The notes: a model not told the origin generated them from the sequence alone. DNA of 64,000 nucleotides from Bacteroidetes bacterium ADurb.Bin174 (GCA_002070265.1 MWCX01000029.1:1-64000); one strand, 5' to 3'. Positions 9,906 to 19,027 are shown, counted from the stretch's first letter. Translations and numbers: made by a program.

Positions 9906-10859
9906 ATGGACAAACCTTATGTAATAGGCATGGATATAGGCGGCACAAACACCGTGTTCGGAATTGTAGATGCACGAGGGAATGTGTTGTCAAAATCAGC
10001 TGTCAAAACAAGTAAGCATCAAGACATCAATTTATATATTGATGAAATATACAAAGAACTGAGTGTGTTAATTGAAAAAGCAGGTGGTATATCTAAAATC
10101 AAAGGCATTGGAGTTGGTGCCCCCAACGGAAACCATTATACGGGAAACATTGAATATGCCCCTAATCTACAATGGAGAGGTGTCATCCCTTTGTCAAAAT
10201 TAATGTCTGATAAATTTGGTGTACCTACAGTAATAACAAATGACGCAAACGCGGCCGCAATTGGAGAAATGACTTATGGTGCAGCACGCGGTATGAAAAA
10301 CTTCATCATGATTACCTTGGGTACAGGTGTTGGAAGTGGTATTGTCATTGACGGTAAATTAGTATATGGTCACGATGGTTTTGCAGGAGAATTAGGTCAC
10401 ACCTGCTCCATAAGAAATGGACGTTTGTGTGGTTGTGGAAGACATGGATGTTTGGAAGCATATGCTTCTGCAAATGGTGTAGCCCGTACAGCAAAAGAAA
10501 TCCTTCAAAATCAGAATGTAGACAGCTTGTTACGCAATACTCCTATTGAGTCCATCACCTCTAAGGACGTACATTACGCTGCATTACAGGGCGACAAAAT
10601 AGCTTTGGAGATATTTGAGTTTACAGGTAAGATTTTAGGTGAAGCTATGGCTGACTTCGTGGCATTTAGTGCACCCGAAGCCGTCATTTTATTTGGAGGT
10701 CTGACCAAAGCCGGTGATTACATCATGAAGCCGATAGTGAATCATTTAGAGAAAAATCTCCTTCAAATTTGGCAAGGAAAAATCAAGGTGCTCTTTTCCG
10801 GTTTAAAAGAATCAGATGCTGCTGTTTTAGGATCCAGTGCGCTTGCATGGGAAATATAG
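9906..10859 (+). CDS. ROK family sugar kinase, probable glucokinase
   Basis: 317 aa cytoplasmic kinase. The N-terminal phosphate-binding loop is GMDIGGTNT. The catalytic region contains NDANAAAIGE, the ROK signature spans ELGHTCSIRNGRLCGCGRHG, and the zinc-binding cysteines are in CGCGRHGCLE. It lacks the N-terminal DNA-binding domain of ROK repressors, so it is an enzyme. Together with the transporter upstream it forms a two-gene uptake and phosphorylation operon. ROK kinases phosphorylate glucose, N-acetylglucosamine, mannose or fructose; I favour glucose from context only. Confidence 0.88.
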   Translation: MDKPYVIGMDIGGTNTVFGIVDARGNVLSKSAVKTSKHQDINLYIDEIYKELSVLIEKAGGISKIKGIGVGAPNGNHYTGNIEYAPNLQWRGVIPLSKLMSDKFGVPTVITNDANAAAIGEMTYGAARGMKNFIMITLGTGVGSGIVIDGKLVYGHDGFAGELGHTCSIRNGRLCGCGRHGCLEAYASANGVARTAKEILQNQNVDSLLRNTPIESITSKDVHYAALQGDKIALEIFEFTGKILGEAMADFVAFSAPEAVILFGGLTKAGDYIMKPIVNHLEKNLLQIWQGKIKVLFSGLKESDAAVLGSSALAWEI

Positions 10860-10881
10860 AAACACTTTTGTGCGGTTTCTC

Positions 10882-10968
10882 GGAAAGGTGCCAGAGCGGT
10901 CGAATGGGGCGGTCTCGAAAACCGTTGTACAGGTAACTGTACCGAGGGTTCGAATCCCTCCCTTTCCG
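10882..10968 (+). tRNA. tRNA-Ser(CGA)
   Basis: An 87-base type II tRNA. The acceptor stem is GGAAAGG/CCTTTCC with discriminator G and no encoded CCA. The anticodon stem-loop has loop CTCGAAA with anticodon CGA at 10916-10918, reading UCG. A long variable arm (GTACAGGTAACTGTAC) follows, then the T-loop TTCGAAT in a GAGGG/CCCTC stem. The long variable arm is expected for serine tRNA. Confidence 0.95.
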
Positions 10969-10987
10969 CATCAATGCGTACTGTAAC

Positions 10988-13201
10988 TCACTCAATTTTC
11001 TTTGCCGATGATGCATTGACAAATAATACGCTGCCTAATGCATCATATCCTTCAAACACATCACGACCATGCTGCTTCACTTCTTCTGCAGTAAAACCAA
11101 TGATGGTCATACCTGCTTCCGAAGAGTAATCAGCTATGGTTTTCTTGTAAGAAGTGTCGTCTTTACGAACTACAATTTCAATATTATGCTGATAAATCGG
11201 CATTCTTCCGCTCATAATCAATTCATCGAACCAAACCTTTACGGCTTCTTTTTCATCTTCGCGACAGAAATAATAAATTTTGATTGAACTTTTTTTCCAA
11301 TCGGGATGACCCAAAATGATGAAACTCATCAATATCATTAAATTGGCATTTAATTCATCGTATGTCTTGATCCATACATGTATGCCGTTTTTATAAAAGA
11401 TGGGTTTTCTGGAAACAGCCAAAATACAAATGTCGAAATCACCCGCATTGACCATACGGTAATTATCAATGATGATATCTAAATCACCCGGTTCTTCCTT
11501 GTCGTAGTCAAAAATCAACATATTGTTTTCCATGCCGGCAATACCTGGGATTTGTATGGCTTGCACAATGGCAGATGTGTTGGATGGAGATACAATGGTG
11601 TTGACGTAAACGCTGTGGTCAATTTCAATATTTTTCAGAATTTTCATCAATTCTTTCTGAGCGCGCTCGTTGGTTTCTCTTGAATAATAATCCTGAATGA
11701 AATGCAGGTAAGTTCCAAATCCGAATTTGTAGGACAACCAATTCAACAATCGAAAAGCATTGTCATATTTAAAAGAGTTTTTCGATATGCAAATGGCACT
11801 GGGTCGCCACTCCTTATCAACATTAGAAATCTTTTGTCTTTGAATATAGACTTGTAGCCACCTGTTTAATTGGAAAATGGAATTAGCAAATATGGATTCT
11901 AAACCTTTGCGCTTTTTATGCAGACTATCAATATAAATATAAATAATCACCAAAACGACTAAGGCAGACAAAGTGTAAATTACGCTGATTTGAAACATAA
12001 TCAGGATAGATGCTATAAAGCCGATTAAGGAGAAAAACCATTTTGACTTAAAAGAAGGGCGATAGGAAGGTGATGACCCAAAATGGTTCAAGAATGAAAT
12101 CAAACAGATAGAACCGTAGGTTACCAGAAAAAACATAGAGATGATTTGTGCTACCATATTCACATCTCCAATCAGTATAAAGAAAATGGCAATTACACAA
12201 GTAACGAGGGTTGCGTTTACGGGTTCTCCATCACTTGCCCTGTTTTTAGTCAACCACTCATTGATTTTATTAGAAGGGAAAGACTCATCCGTGGCTAGGG
12301 CCTGTAAGGTGCGTGGTGCTACCAAGGCCACCCCCAAAGCGGCTGAGCTTGTGGCAGCAGCTAATCCCAACGGAATAACGATAAACCCCCACACTGCAAT
12401 ATCAGCCATGATCAACTGATTGCCGGCTAAGTCTTCCGGACTGGCAGAATGGGCTAATTTATAAGCAACCAAAAGATAAGTGATCATTCCAATCAGAGTT
12501 GCCGCAATCGTTCCCAATGGGATGGATTTACCCGGATTTTTCAAATCGCCCGACAGACCTACACCGGCCGTCATACCTGTGAATGCGGGAAACACAATGG
12601 CAAAGACCAAAAAGAACTGATCCATATTGCGAAACTGAGCATTGGCTAAACTAAAAGTTGATCCGGCTGAAAATTCTGTTCTTCCAAGAAAGAACAACAC
12701 TAAGGAAATACCAAGTATCCCTGTAATGATATACAAAACCTTCATTCCCATGTCAGCTCCTTTCTTAATAATCATATAAGCTAAAAGAAGCATCACAGGA
12801 ACACTGATGATTTGGCGCGGAAGTATGAGGTCATACCTGTCTTTCAAAAAATCAAACAAGAAAGAAAAAGATTCTGTAAAGGCAATGACATAAAAAGCTA
12901 CGCTTATCGCCTGAGAGAGATATAAAACAATACCGATGGTAGCTCCGATATTCAGGCCAAAAGAGCGGGAAATAATATAGTACTCACCTCCGCCCTCAAC
13001 CCGTTTATTGGTGGCTATTTCAGAAATTGCCAATGCGGTGGGGATCGTGACAGTATGACCCAGCAGAATGATCAAGATCACTCCCCAAAAACCGACTGTA
13101 CCGACGGCATATCCGAATCGTAAGAATAAAACTGCACCTAAAATGGTAGAAAGGGCTGTGAAAAGGACAGGAGCCGTACCGAATTTTTTACGTTTTTCCA
13201 T
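10988..13201 (-). CDS. APC-superfamily permease with large C-terminal domain (SLC12-like)
   Basis: 737 aa. Residues about 1-420 hold some 12 membrane helices of the APC fold, beginning with GTAPVLFTALSTILGAVLFL. The last 300 residues are a soluble domain with Rossmann/Usp-like stretches (NMLIFDYDKEE, MTIIGFTAEEV). This layout and the G(A/I)xLFLR-type first helix resemble cation-chloride cotransporters (SLC12) and related bacterial permeases more than ordinary amino acid permeases. The substrate is unknown. It converges on the tRNA gene with 19 bases between. A TATATTTG box lies 60 bases upstream. Confidence 0.75.
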   Translation of the reverse strand: MEKRKKFGTAPVLFTALSTILGAVLFLRFGYAVGTVGFWGVILIILLGHTVTIPTALAISEIATNKRVEGGGEYYIISRSFGLNIGATIGIVLYLSQAISVAFYVIAFTESFSFLFDFLKDRYDLILPRQIISVPVMLLLAYMIIKKGADMGMKVLYIITGILGISLVLFFLGRTEFSAGSTFSLANAQFRNMDQFFLVFAIVFPAFTGMTAGVGLSGDLKNPGKSIPLGTIAATLIGMITYLLVAYKLAHSASPEDLAGNQLIMADIAVWGFIVIPLGLAAATSSAALGVALVAPRTLQALATDESFPSNKINEWLTKNRASDGEPVNATLVTCVIAIFFILIGDVNMVAQIISMFFLVTYGSICLISFLNHFGSSPSYRPSFKSKWFFSLIGFIASILIMFQISVIYTLSALVVLVIIYIYIDSLHKKRKGLESIFANSIFQLNRWLQVYIQRQKISNVDKEWRPSAICISKNSFKYDNAFRLLNWLSYKFGFGTYLHFIQDYYSRETNERAQKELMKILKNIEIDHSVYVNTIVSPSNTSAIVQAIQIPGIAGMENNMLIFDYDKEEPGDLDIIIDNYRMVNAGDFDICILAVSRKPIFYKNGIHVWIKTYDELNANLMILMSFIILGHPDWKKSSIKIYYFCREDEKEAVKVWFDELIMSGRMPIYQHNIEIVVRKDDTSYKKTIADYSSEAGMTIIGFTAEEVKQHGRDVFEGYDALGSVLFVNASSAKKIE

Positions 13202-13261
13202 CGATTTGTTTTTAAATAGGTTTACTTGTAGATATTACATGATAAGCTTACGCAAAACATG

Positions 13262-13269
13262 CAAATATA
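13262..13269 (-). promoter_or_regulatory. Putative -7 element for SLC12-like permease
   Basis: On the minus strand this reads TATATTTG, matching TAnnTTTG. It is 61 bases upstream of the permease start. No TTG at -33. Confidence 0.35.
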
Positions 13270-13335
13270 AAAAAAATTATTTAGGGATATGCGTTGTTAA
13301 ATTCAAATTTTGGTAGGATTGAGAAATATGTTGGC

Positions 13336-13454
13336 GGTGTCTCATAAGTGCCCAACTGCTGCGTTGCTTTCGATATTCGGGCTCAGTCACATACTTCAGT
13401 ATGCTCCTTCGCCCTCAATCTCAGCGCCTTGCATTTGAACACTTCTAAGACACC
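13336..13454. repeat. 119-bp near-palindromic repeat element (full copy)
   Basis: The element starts GGTGTCT and ends AGACACC, which are perfect terminal inverted repeats. The arms pair imperfectly over most of their length, and the centre is a short hairpin, CATACTTCAGTATG (13390-13403). Half copies occur at 34625-34690 and 42087-42130. It lies between two codirectional genes. No protein is encoded. It looks like a REP- or MITE-type element; I do not recognise a named family. The remaining parts of the 13202-13583 spacer hold only the -7 box and, at 13522-13548, a small hairpin (GCTCAC/GTGAGC) without a T-run. Confidence 0.75.
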
Positions 13455-13583
13455 TTGCAGTATTTAGTTGATATTTTATTTGACAAGGGCGATTTTTAAC
13501 GCTGTTCTCACTTATTTTTCGGCTCACCGGACAAGGTCGGTTGTGAGCAAAAGCCTTGAGTAGATTTATGAAACAGTAAGATT

Positions 13584-14285
13584 TCAGCAAGCGCTTCTTC
13601 GTGATTTTAAAAGCGCAAAAACAATTCCCATGAGTAGCAATGGTAATAAACCATCACCAACCGGAATGCTTTCGATGGGATCTTCAATTGGATCTATACC
13701 CGGATGCGTGATGTCGCCAGGGACATAATCATCAATAATAGGATTTGACGGCGGTGACATCAATATAGAACCTTGACCGGTGAGGGGAACGGAACTTCGA
13801 CCGTAGAGAGAACCGGAACTTGATAAATGTGGACCTTGTGCTATGAGAGTATTGGAATTTGTTCCCGATCCCGAATTTTTTCTTGAATTTGATCCAAATC
13901 CGTATGATATTGGCATGGTTGCTCCTCCGCCGACTGAAGCAGCAACAGGGTTTTTCACTGTGCTCCTTGAATTATAAGCTGGGGGTAGCTGTGAGATAGG
14001 GGTAGATGATGTAGTAGTTGCTCCTTGGTTAGGTTTGAAATTCGGAAGTTGATTGTCTTGACTTGTGTAAAATGGGCTGTTCACTAAGCCTTGAGACGTA
14101 ACAGAACCTTTCGGGGATGCAATTTTAGACGGTTGAAAATTTTGGTTATAGGGATTCTTTATCGGACTCACGTACACCAAATAATCTTGAGAGAGCATGT
14201 CACTAGAATAAGTTGCTTTAACCAGGTAAACACCCACCCCAATCAAAGCTACAAAAAATAATATGTAAAGAAACTCTCTTCTCAT
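13584..14285 (-). CDS. Ser/Asn/Gly-rich surface protein with C-terminal sorting-like tail
   Basis: 233 aa, last gene of the four-gene surface operon and 7 bases after its neighbour. An N-terminal hydrophobic segment (residues about 5-24) is a signal anchor or signal peptide. The middle is low-complexity, rich in Ser, Asn, Gly, Pro and Thr, with no recognisable fold. The end has three parts: IPVGDGLL, a hydrophobic stretch LPLLLMGIVFALL, then basic KSRRSAC. This tripartite form recalls PEP-CTERM and related Bacteroidota sorting signals, whose transpeptidase-like partners are not in this window. The ORF is real by position and signal sequence; its function is unknown. Confidence 0.7.
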   Translation of the reverse strand: MRREFLYILFFVALIGVGVYLVKATYSSDMLSQDYLVYVSPIKNPYNQNFQPSKIASPKGSVTSQGLVNSPFYTSQDNQLPNFKPNQGATTTSSTPISQLPPAYNSRSTVKNPVAASVGGGATMPISYGFGSNSRKNSGSGTNSNTLIAQGPHLSSSGSLYGRSSVPLTGQGSILMSPPSNPIIDDYVPGDITHPGIDPIEDPIESIPVGDGLLPLLLMGIVFALLKSRRSAC

Positions 14286-14292
14286 ACGATGA

Positions 14293-16323
14293 TTATCTTC
14301 TTATTAAAAGTTTGCCGGTTTCAACCGCATTACCTGCAATTGCTCTCACCAATACAATTCCCACATAATTGTCAAGGTCAAAAGAAGTGTATTTTCCTGC
14401 TTGTAAAACATGTTGTTGCAACAATCTTCCGGATATATCGTAAACCGCACAATGTCCGTTTTTTTCTGTCAAATTCTGAACAACTACATGATATTGATCA
14501 GTACTGTATATATGAATCAATTGATTGGAAACAATATCAAACTCACTATTGGTAGTAATTCTAAACCTATTGTTTGATTTGTTTGCATATCCTTTCGTAA
14601 ACGAATAATAGGTTGTATCCGACTGAATGGCTGTCACTTTATTCTCATAGAGATCGATTAAATACAGAGAAGGATACAATTCTCCAACATTCTTATTGAT
14701 TATTTTGATGGTATATGCTTCGTCAATTCCTTCTTTGAAATGTAAATTGATATTACTGAAATCATTGATTGTGTTGACTTGTAAATCACCTGCCGGTTCA
14801 TTGGCATAAATTGCAGCAGATGCACTGTTGCTGTTGATGATTTTGTAGCCATCCCATCCGTTATCAAAGAATTTGGAAGAAGAGGGCTCATGGAATAACC
14901 AAACTTGATCCATGGTGTTGTTTCCGTGCAATTGCACAGTCAAGTGGGGAAGAACACAATCCTCCTGACTTTTAACCCTTTGTGCGCTGACATTTCTGGT
15001 GTGCGAAGAGTAGGGAATGGTAACACTTCCGCTATTGGCAGTGGCTCTTACCACAAAACCTTGCATGGATGGTATTCCCCCCGGCAGAATTTCTCCTGCT
15101 GTATTTTTTGGAACTGCTAAATACTGACCCCTTCCTGTTCCCAAACGACCATGGGTCTTATCTACATTCCAATCGGCATATGATCCGGAATGATAAATAT
15201 AAACCGTTGCTTCCGTGTTGGATCCGAAGGTCATATCGCTTACTTTGATGGCTGCTGTGTAGGGATTCGCCAACACGTGCTGACCGGAATAATAGTCTAC
15301 CACAGACTTGCTAAGGGGTACTGTGATGTCTCCGTTTTCAAGGATGCCCTGAAAAACATATGTTTTTGCTTCCGGCTGGACTACTTCATACCCCCGGAAC
15401 GAAACAAGCGTGTCAGTGCCTGCTAATTCTTCCCATTTGCTGTATTCACCGGAAGTTTCATTGAATTTTCTTACATAAGCCCCACCAAAAGTTGGTGCAG
15501 CAACCAGGGTGCGCAAGGGAATTCCGAAGTATTGCCAGTTAAGTTTGTCGGTATCACCATCAGGGAGAATGCTATCAATATAAGCCATCGAATACATTTC
15601 TACCGTTGCCGAAACAGGATTGGATGCAAGGTTTTGGAAAATCAAAGTGCCGTTGGGATTTTCCGAAGATGCTTTGATGTGCAACCTGTCCACATGGGTG
15701 TTGCTGATGGTTGTCTTAACATCCAACTGGTTAGCAGGCGTGACAGTTACTTTACCCTGCTCACCAATCTCAATGATAGACTTGCATACCGCGTCGGTAA
15801 TATTGACAGTGGATTCATCTATTACGGTGACCACATCATGCTGATGCGGGATGCGATCAATATTCCACTTTCCGGGTGCATTCCAATTCCCGTCTCCTCG
15901 GTTGAATATTATGGAATATTCCACCGGACCGATATCAAGTGACCCGTTATATTGCCGTGGGTTGCCGTTGATGTCACGAGTCGGAATACCCACAACTTGA
16001 TTACCGGCATTTACTAAGCTGGTGGTTGGCGATAAATAATAAGAAAATACCTCTGCCGGAGCGGCTAATTGATCTTGAAATATCGTGTCTTCCGGAATTA
16101 TTTGATTACCTGTTCCGGGTACTAATGTCTCTCCATATATTGCAGAATAGGTAGCCGTTACGCTACTGCCCAATTGGTTAAAATCGTGATCATTGTCCAC
16201 GATTGAATTGATTACTTGCAATGACCCTGAAATACCGGTAGGTGGTGGCGCAGATTGCCCCATGCTCATCCATGTTATGGACAAACAACACAATAAAAAC
16301 CATATGTTTTTAATCAATCTCAT
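14293..16323 (-). CDS. T9SS cargo protein with choice-of-anchor-Q beta-helix end and shared C-terminal module
   Basis: 676 aa with signal peptide (residues 1-22, ending SMGQ). Residues about 25-135 look like the C-terminal third of a Bacteroidota beta-helix protein: LQVINSIVDND, SLVNAGNQVVG and RDINGNPRQYNGSLDIGPVE are hallmarks of the choice-of-anchor-Q region. The part from about 140 (GDGNWNAPGKW) to 600 parallels the C-terminal half of the 1834-aa protein at 19028-24532, sharing WQYFG(I/V)P, IPSMQGF and FDNGWDG. The last 75 residues are a T9SS sorting domain ending KLLIRR. It starts 2 bases after the preceding gene ends. Probably surface-exposed; substrate or partner unknown. Confidence 0.8.
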   Translation of the reverse strand: MRLIKNIWFLLCCLSITWMSMGQSAPPPTGISGSLQVINSIVDNDHDFNQLGSSVTATYSAIYGETLVPGTGNQIIPEDTIFQDQLAAPAEVFSYYLSPTTSLVNAGNQVVGIPTRDINGNPRQYNGSLDIGPVEYSIIFNRGDGNWNAPGKWNIDRIPHQHDVVTVIDESTVNITDAVCKSIIEIGEQGKVTVTPANQLDVKTTISNTHVDRLHIKASSENPNGTLIFQNLASNPVSATVEMYSMAYIDSILPDGDTDKLNWQYFGIPLRTLVAAPTFGGAYVRKFNETSGEYSKWEELAGTDTLVSFRGYEVVQPEAKTYVFQGILENGDITVPLSKSVVDYYSGQHVLANPYTAAIKVSDMTFGSNTEATVYIYHSGSYADWNVDKTHGRLGTGRGQYLAVPKNTAGEILPGGIPSMQGFVVRATANSGSVTIPYSSHTRNVSAQRVKSQEDCVLPHLTVQLHGNNTMDQVWLFHEPSSSKFFDNGWDGYKIINSNSASAAIYANEPAGDLQVNTINDFSNINLHFKEGIDEAYTIKIINKNVGELYPSLYLIDLYENKVTAIQSDTTYYSFTKGYANKSNNRFRITTNSEFDIVSNQLIHIYSTDQYHVVVQNLTEKNGHCAVYDISGRLLQQHVLQAGKYTSFDLDNYVGIVLVRAIAGNAVETGKLLIRR

Positions 16324-16325
16324 GT

Positions 16326-17201
16326 CTATCTTTGCGATACTATTGCTACAGGCCGAACTTTATGGTTGCTTGTTGTTTTATTATCGTTGCTAGGCAAGTA
16401 AGCACTACTGAGTGGAAAATAAAAGGCCCATGCCATCATTTGGTTGTATTCATTTGATGACCAATAATAATTATTTTTAATCTCTGTTTTACCCAGTCTG
16501 AGTAAAAGTTCATTGATCAGTTCTAATTCATCATCAAGTGCGCGCAACTGACCGATTGAAGGCAAAAACCATTTGGCATCTTCTCCCGCGGCACGTCTGT
16601 GTTCATAACAATACTTGGCTGCACAATTATTCACAGTTACAGTGTGTTGGGGTTCATTGACAATAAGCGCCGTATTGCCTTCACCGTCATAGTCCATCAA
16701 GGCAGTCTCTGCCGTACCGTAATTATACAAACCGGGAATATCTACGGGATTCCATCCATTAGTTCTATTCGGACTCCATGGTATAGACACTTCATCCACT
16801 GAAACAATCCACGAACGACCATTGATATAATCATTATGTGTGTTGCTCCAAAAGCATATGCCAATCACATTCGAAGCATCATAGTTTTCCGGAAAAATTA
16901 AACTTCCGTTTGCATCATACGTCGGTGTAAACACCACACCGTCATCAAAAAACATATCACCCGGATAAACAACGGAAGATTTCAAGTAATAGTTATCCAT
17001 CACCCTACAATTAACTACTTCACCCGCAGCTCCGGCAACACCGAACCCGGTAACAGCATAATTTTCAGTGACAATGCTGTTGATGAGTTTTCCGTTGTTT
17101 CGAATATATACACCTCCCCCTTCAGCAGTTTGTGTTGAAACAATATCGCTGTATATTAAACCTATAATAGGGACAAGGATGTATAAAATGGTTCTTCTCA
17201 T
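16326..17201 (-). CDS. Secreted beta-helix fragment plus DUF1566-like domain
   Basis: 291 aa with a signal-peptide-like N terminus ending near STQ (residue about 24). Residues 26-70 (GGGVYIRNNGKLINSIV, VVNCRVMDN) are two or three beta-helix coils of the kind that follow the coils in the upstream protein. Residues about 180-291 match the DUF1566/Fibrobacter-paralogue pattern: WFLPSIGQLRALDDEL, YYWSSNEYNQMMAWAF, KVRPVAI. There is no T9SS sorting domain. It lies 5 bases after the upstream gene and 2 bases before the downstream one, in one operon. I infer that it joins its neighbours in a surface assembly. Confidence 0.7.
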   Translation of the reverse strand: MRRTILYILVPIIGLIYSDIVSTQTAEGGGVYIRNNGKLINSIVTENYAVTGFGVAGAAGEVVNCRVMDNYYLKSSVVYPGDMFFDDGVVFTPTYDANGSLIFPENYDASNVIGICFWSNTHNDYINGRSWIVSVDEVSIPWSPNRTNGWNPVDIPGLYNYGTAETALMDYDGEGNTALIVNEPQHTVTVNNCAAKYCYEHRRAAGEDAKWFLPSIGQLRALDDELELINELLLRLGKTEIKNNYYWSSNEYNQMMAWAFYFPLSSAYLPSNDNKTTSNHKVRPVAIVSQR

Positions 17202-17206
17202 ATTAT

Positions 17207-18433
17207 TTATCGAAGCGATGCATATTTAACTGTCACAGGAACAAGATAGCCGGGAGTTGTTTTATTTTCTTTTACTAAACCCCATTCACCCCATGGATAT
17301 GAGTTAGTGTCAAGTCCCCATATTTCGTCAATGTCACACTCAGTGGATGATACATACATTCCCCTGGGAAACATAGTCGCTGTCCCGGTAATCCACCCCA
17401 GTATATCTCGTGCGCAGGCATCCATCTGCGGATGGACCTCCCACATTTTATACAACTCTCCTCCGGCAGGAAGGTACCACTCTCCCAACGTACCGGCAGG
17501 TGTGTTATATCCCTGTATATATTTCAGGGCATAATCTGAATTATGCCAAGGTGGTGGACTGCTGCTTTGAAGCCATCGGGTTATGCCAACAGACAATGAA
17601 TCTGAATTAGTGCGTCCATCAAAATCTTCCATAGCTTCATCTTCTGTTGCCACATTGGGTAAATTTGCCACATCAAATTCCGGATTAAACCATAACTTTT
17701 TATCAGAAGAATTAGTACGAATTTTTCCCATCACGAAGATTTTGCCTGATGTGGGAGCCGGATCTACATAAAAGATGATGCCCTGAGGGGTTTTATCCGA
17801 AGGGATTCCTCCCTCTAAAGTAGCCACGACTTTACCAGTCTGCTGATTTATTGAATAAGTAGGTTGAAGTATGGTTCCGTCCGTACAATAAATATCCCCT
17901 ATACTGCCTACAAAAGTTCCCGGAATGATCCCGGGTTCAGGTTCTAACTCAGAGGCTACATTATTGTGGATGATACAATTCGTTACAGTCCCTCCGTCAA
18001 TCAACAATCCGCCTCCGGCTCCCTTTATGGAACCGGAAATTGTATCAAAGGCATATCCTTTTGTAATCACAAACCCATCCAACCCACCATAAACTGTTGC
18101 TACACGATGTTCATATTGGCCGTCTAAAACACTTTGCTGACTGGGTGTTGCACGACCCGGATAAATTCTGTCGTTCAATGAAGTGGCGTTACCGGGAAAT
18201 CCACCGATCAACGTTATTCCCGAGGGAATAACAAGCTCATCTTCAGTATAGGTTCCAATGGCTACCCAAATCGTGTTAGGTGCGGAAAGTCCGGAGATGG
18301 CGTCTGCTATGGAATCAAAATTCGCTACACCGCCTATGGGAGTGCTAAAGTTGACCGTTCTTGCAGGCTGTTGCGACCTAGTAGAACAAAGGACGAAAAG
18401 AAACAGAAAAATTATCAAACAAATTCTTTTCAT
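17207..18433 (-). CDS. Secreted beta-helix N-terminal part plus DUF1566-like domain
   Basis: 408 aa, first gene of the surface operon, with signal peptide (residues 1-20, ending TRSQ). Residues about 25-160 are the usual opening of a Bacteroidota beta-helix protein: ADAISGL, IWVAIGTYTEDELVI, GITLIGGFPGN, QSVLDGQYEHRV, GGGLLIDGGTVTNCIIHNN. The helix stops after a few coils. The C-terminal half is DUF1566-like (GEWYLPAGGELYKMWEV, YVSSTECD). No sorting domain is present. The next gene resumes the helix pattern. A promoter of the Bacteroidetes form lies about 100 bases upstream. Confidence 0.7.
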   Translation of the reverse strand: MKRICLIIFLFLFVLCSTRSQQPARTVNFSTPIGGVANFDSIADAISGLSAPNTIWVAIGTYTEDELVIPSGITLIGGFPGNATSLNDRIYPGRATPSQQSVLDGQYEHRVATVYGGLDGFVITKGYAFDTISGSIKGAGGGLLIDGGTVTNCIIHNNVASELEPEPGIIPGTFVGSIGDIYCTDGTILQPTYSINQQTGKVVATLEGGIPSDKTPQGIIFYVDPAPTSGKIFVMGKIRTNSSDKKLWFNPEFDVANLPNVATEDEAMEDFDGRTNSDSLSVGITRWLQSSSPPPWHNSDYALKYIQGYNTPAGTLGEWYLPAGGELYKMWEVHPQMDACARDILGWITGTATMFPRGMYVSSTECDIDEIWGLDTNSYPWGEWGLVKENKTTPGYLVPVTVKYASLR

Positions 18434-18530
18434 ACGAGAATCATCAATTTTCTCAAATGTTATATGGCGCTTACTTCACTTAAGGGTGTTTGCAAATTTG
18501 AGTGTCAATTAATTATATTTAGTAAAAGCG

Positions 18531-18560
18531 CAAAGATAATTAAAATTTTTTAAAAAACAA
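18531..18560 (-). promoter_or_regulatory. Promoter of the four-gene surface operon
   Basis: On the minus strand, TTG (18560-18558) is followed after 19 bases by TATCTTTG (18538-18531). Both elements and their spacing fit the Bacteroidetes housekeeping promoter. The leader to the ATG at 18433 would be about 90 bases. Confidence 0.6.
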
Positions 18561-18784
18561 TCAAACTATATGAGTATTTATTTATGCCGAAATATGTTAA
18601 AAAACAAGAAAAATATTAAAAATTTCACATTACAGGCAAATGCCGCTCATCATCAACAAAGCTACTCAACAAGCCACGCAAAACTTTACAATCAATATTC
18701 TTTGGTTTAATTTTAGGTATTCAAAGAAAAATTGGTTTCGTAACCCTCTTACGTGTAAAAGCATATGCATATTGTGTACGCGCA

Positions 18785-18815
18785 CAAAAGTACAAGTTTA
18801 TTTTTAACCTACCAA
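18785..18815 (-). promoter_or_regulatory. Second promoter-like element, similar to that of the giant gene
   Basis: On the minus strand, TTG (18815-18813), 20 bases, then TACTTTTG (18792-18785). The sequence around and upstream of it resembles the region before the 1834-aa gene, sharing TTTAGTTGG(T/C)AGGT and a CTTACA block. It would start a transcript about 345 bases before the operon's first gene. The 18434-19027 spacer otherwise shows no convincing gene: a 62-codon frame at 18898-19086 runs into the oppositely oriented giant gene and has no family features. Confidence 0.5.
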
Positions 18816-19027
18816 CTAAACTTAGATAATTTGCTTTGGGGAATATTGTAAGACGTTGATTTTTTGGTATTTGTACGACAGTTAAAATCCATAACTTATG
18901 TTAAAAACACAGTATCTCTTTTTCAATGAGTCGTTCACTCCAGCCATTATCAATATAATCCATAACCTTTTTCCTATTGGGATAGTGTTTTGTTCTGCCT
19001 TTTTGGTGGTTGCAGCACACCCGTGCC

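Noticed and set aside
13522-13548. Hairpin GCTCAC/GTGAGC as a terminator for the surface operon
   Set aside because: Short stem with no following T-run in either direction.
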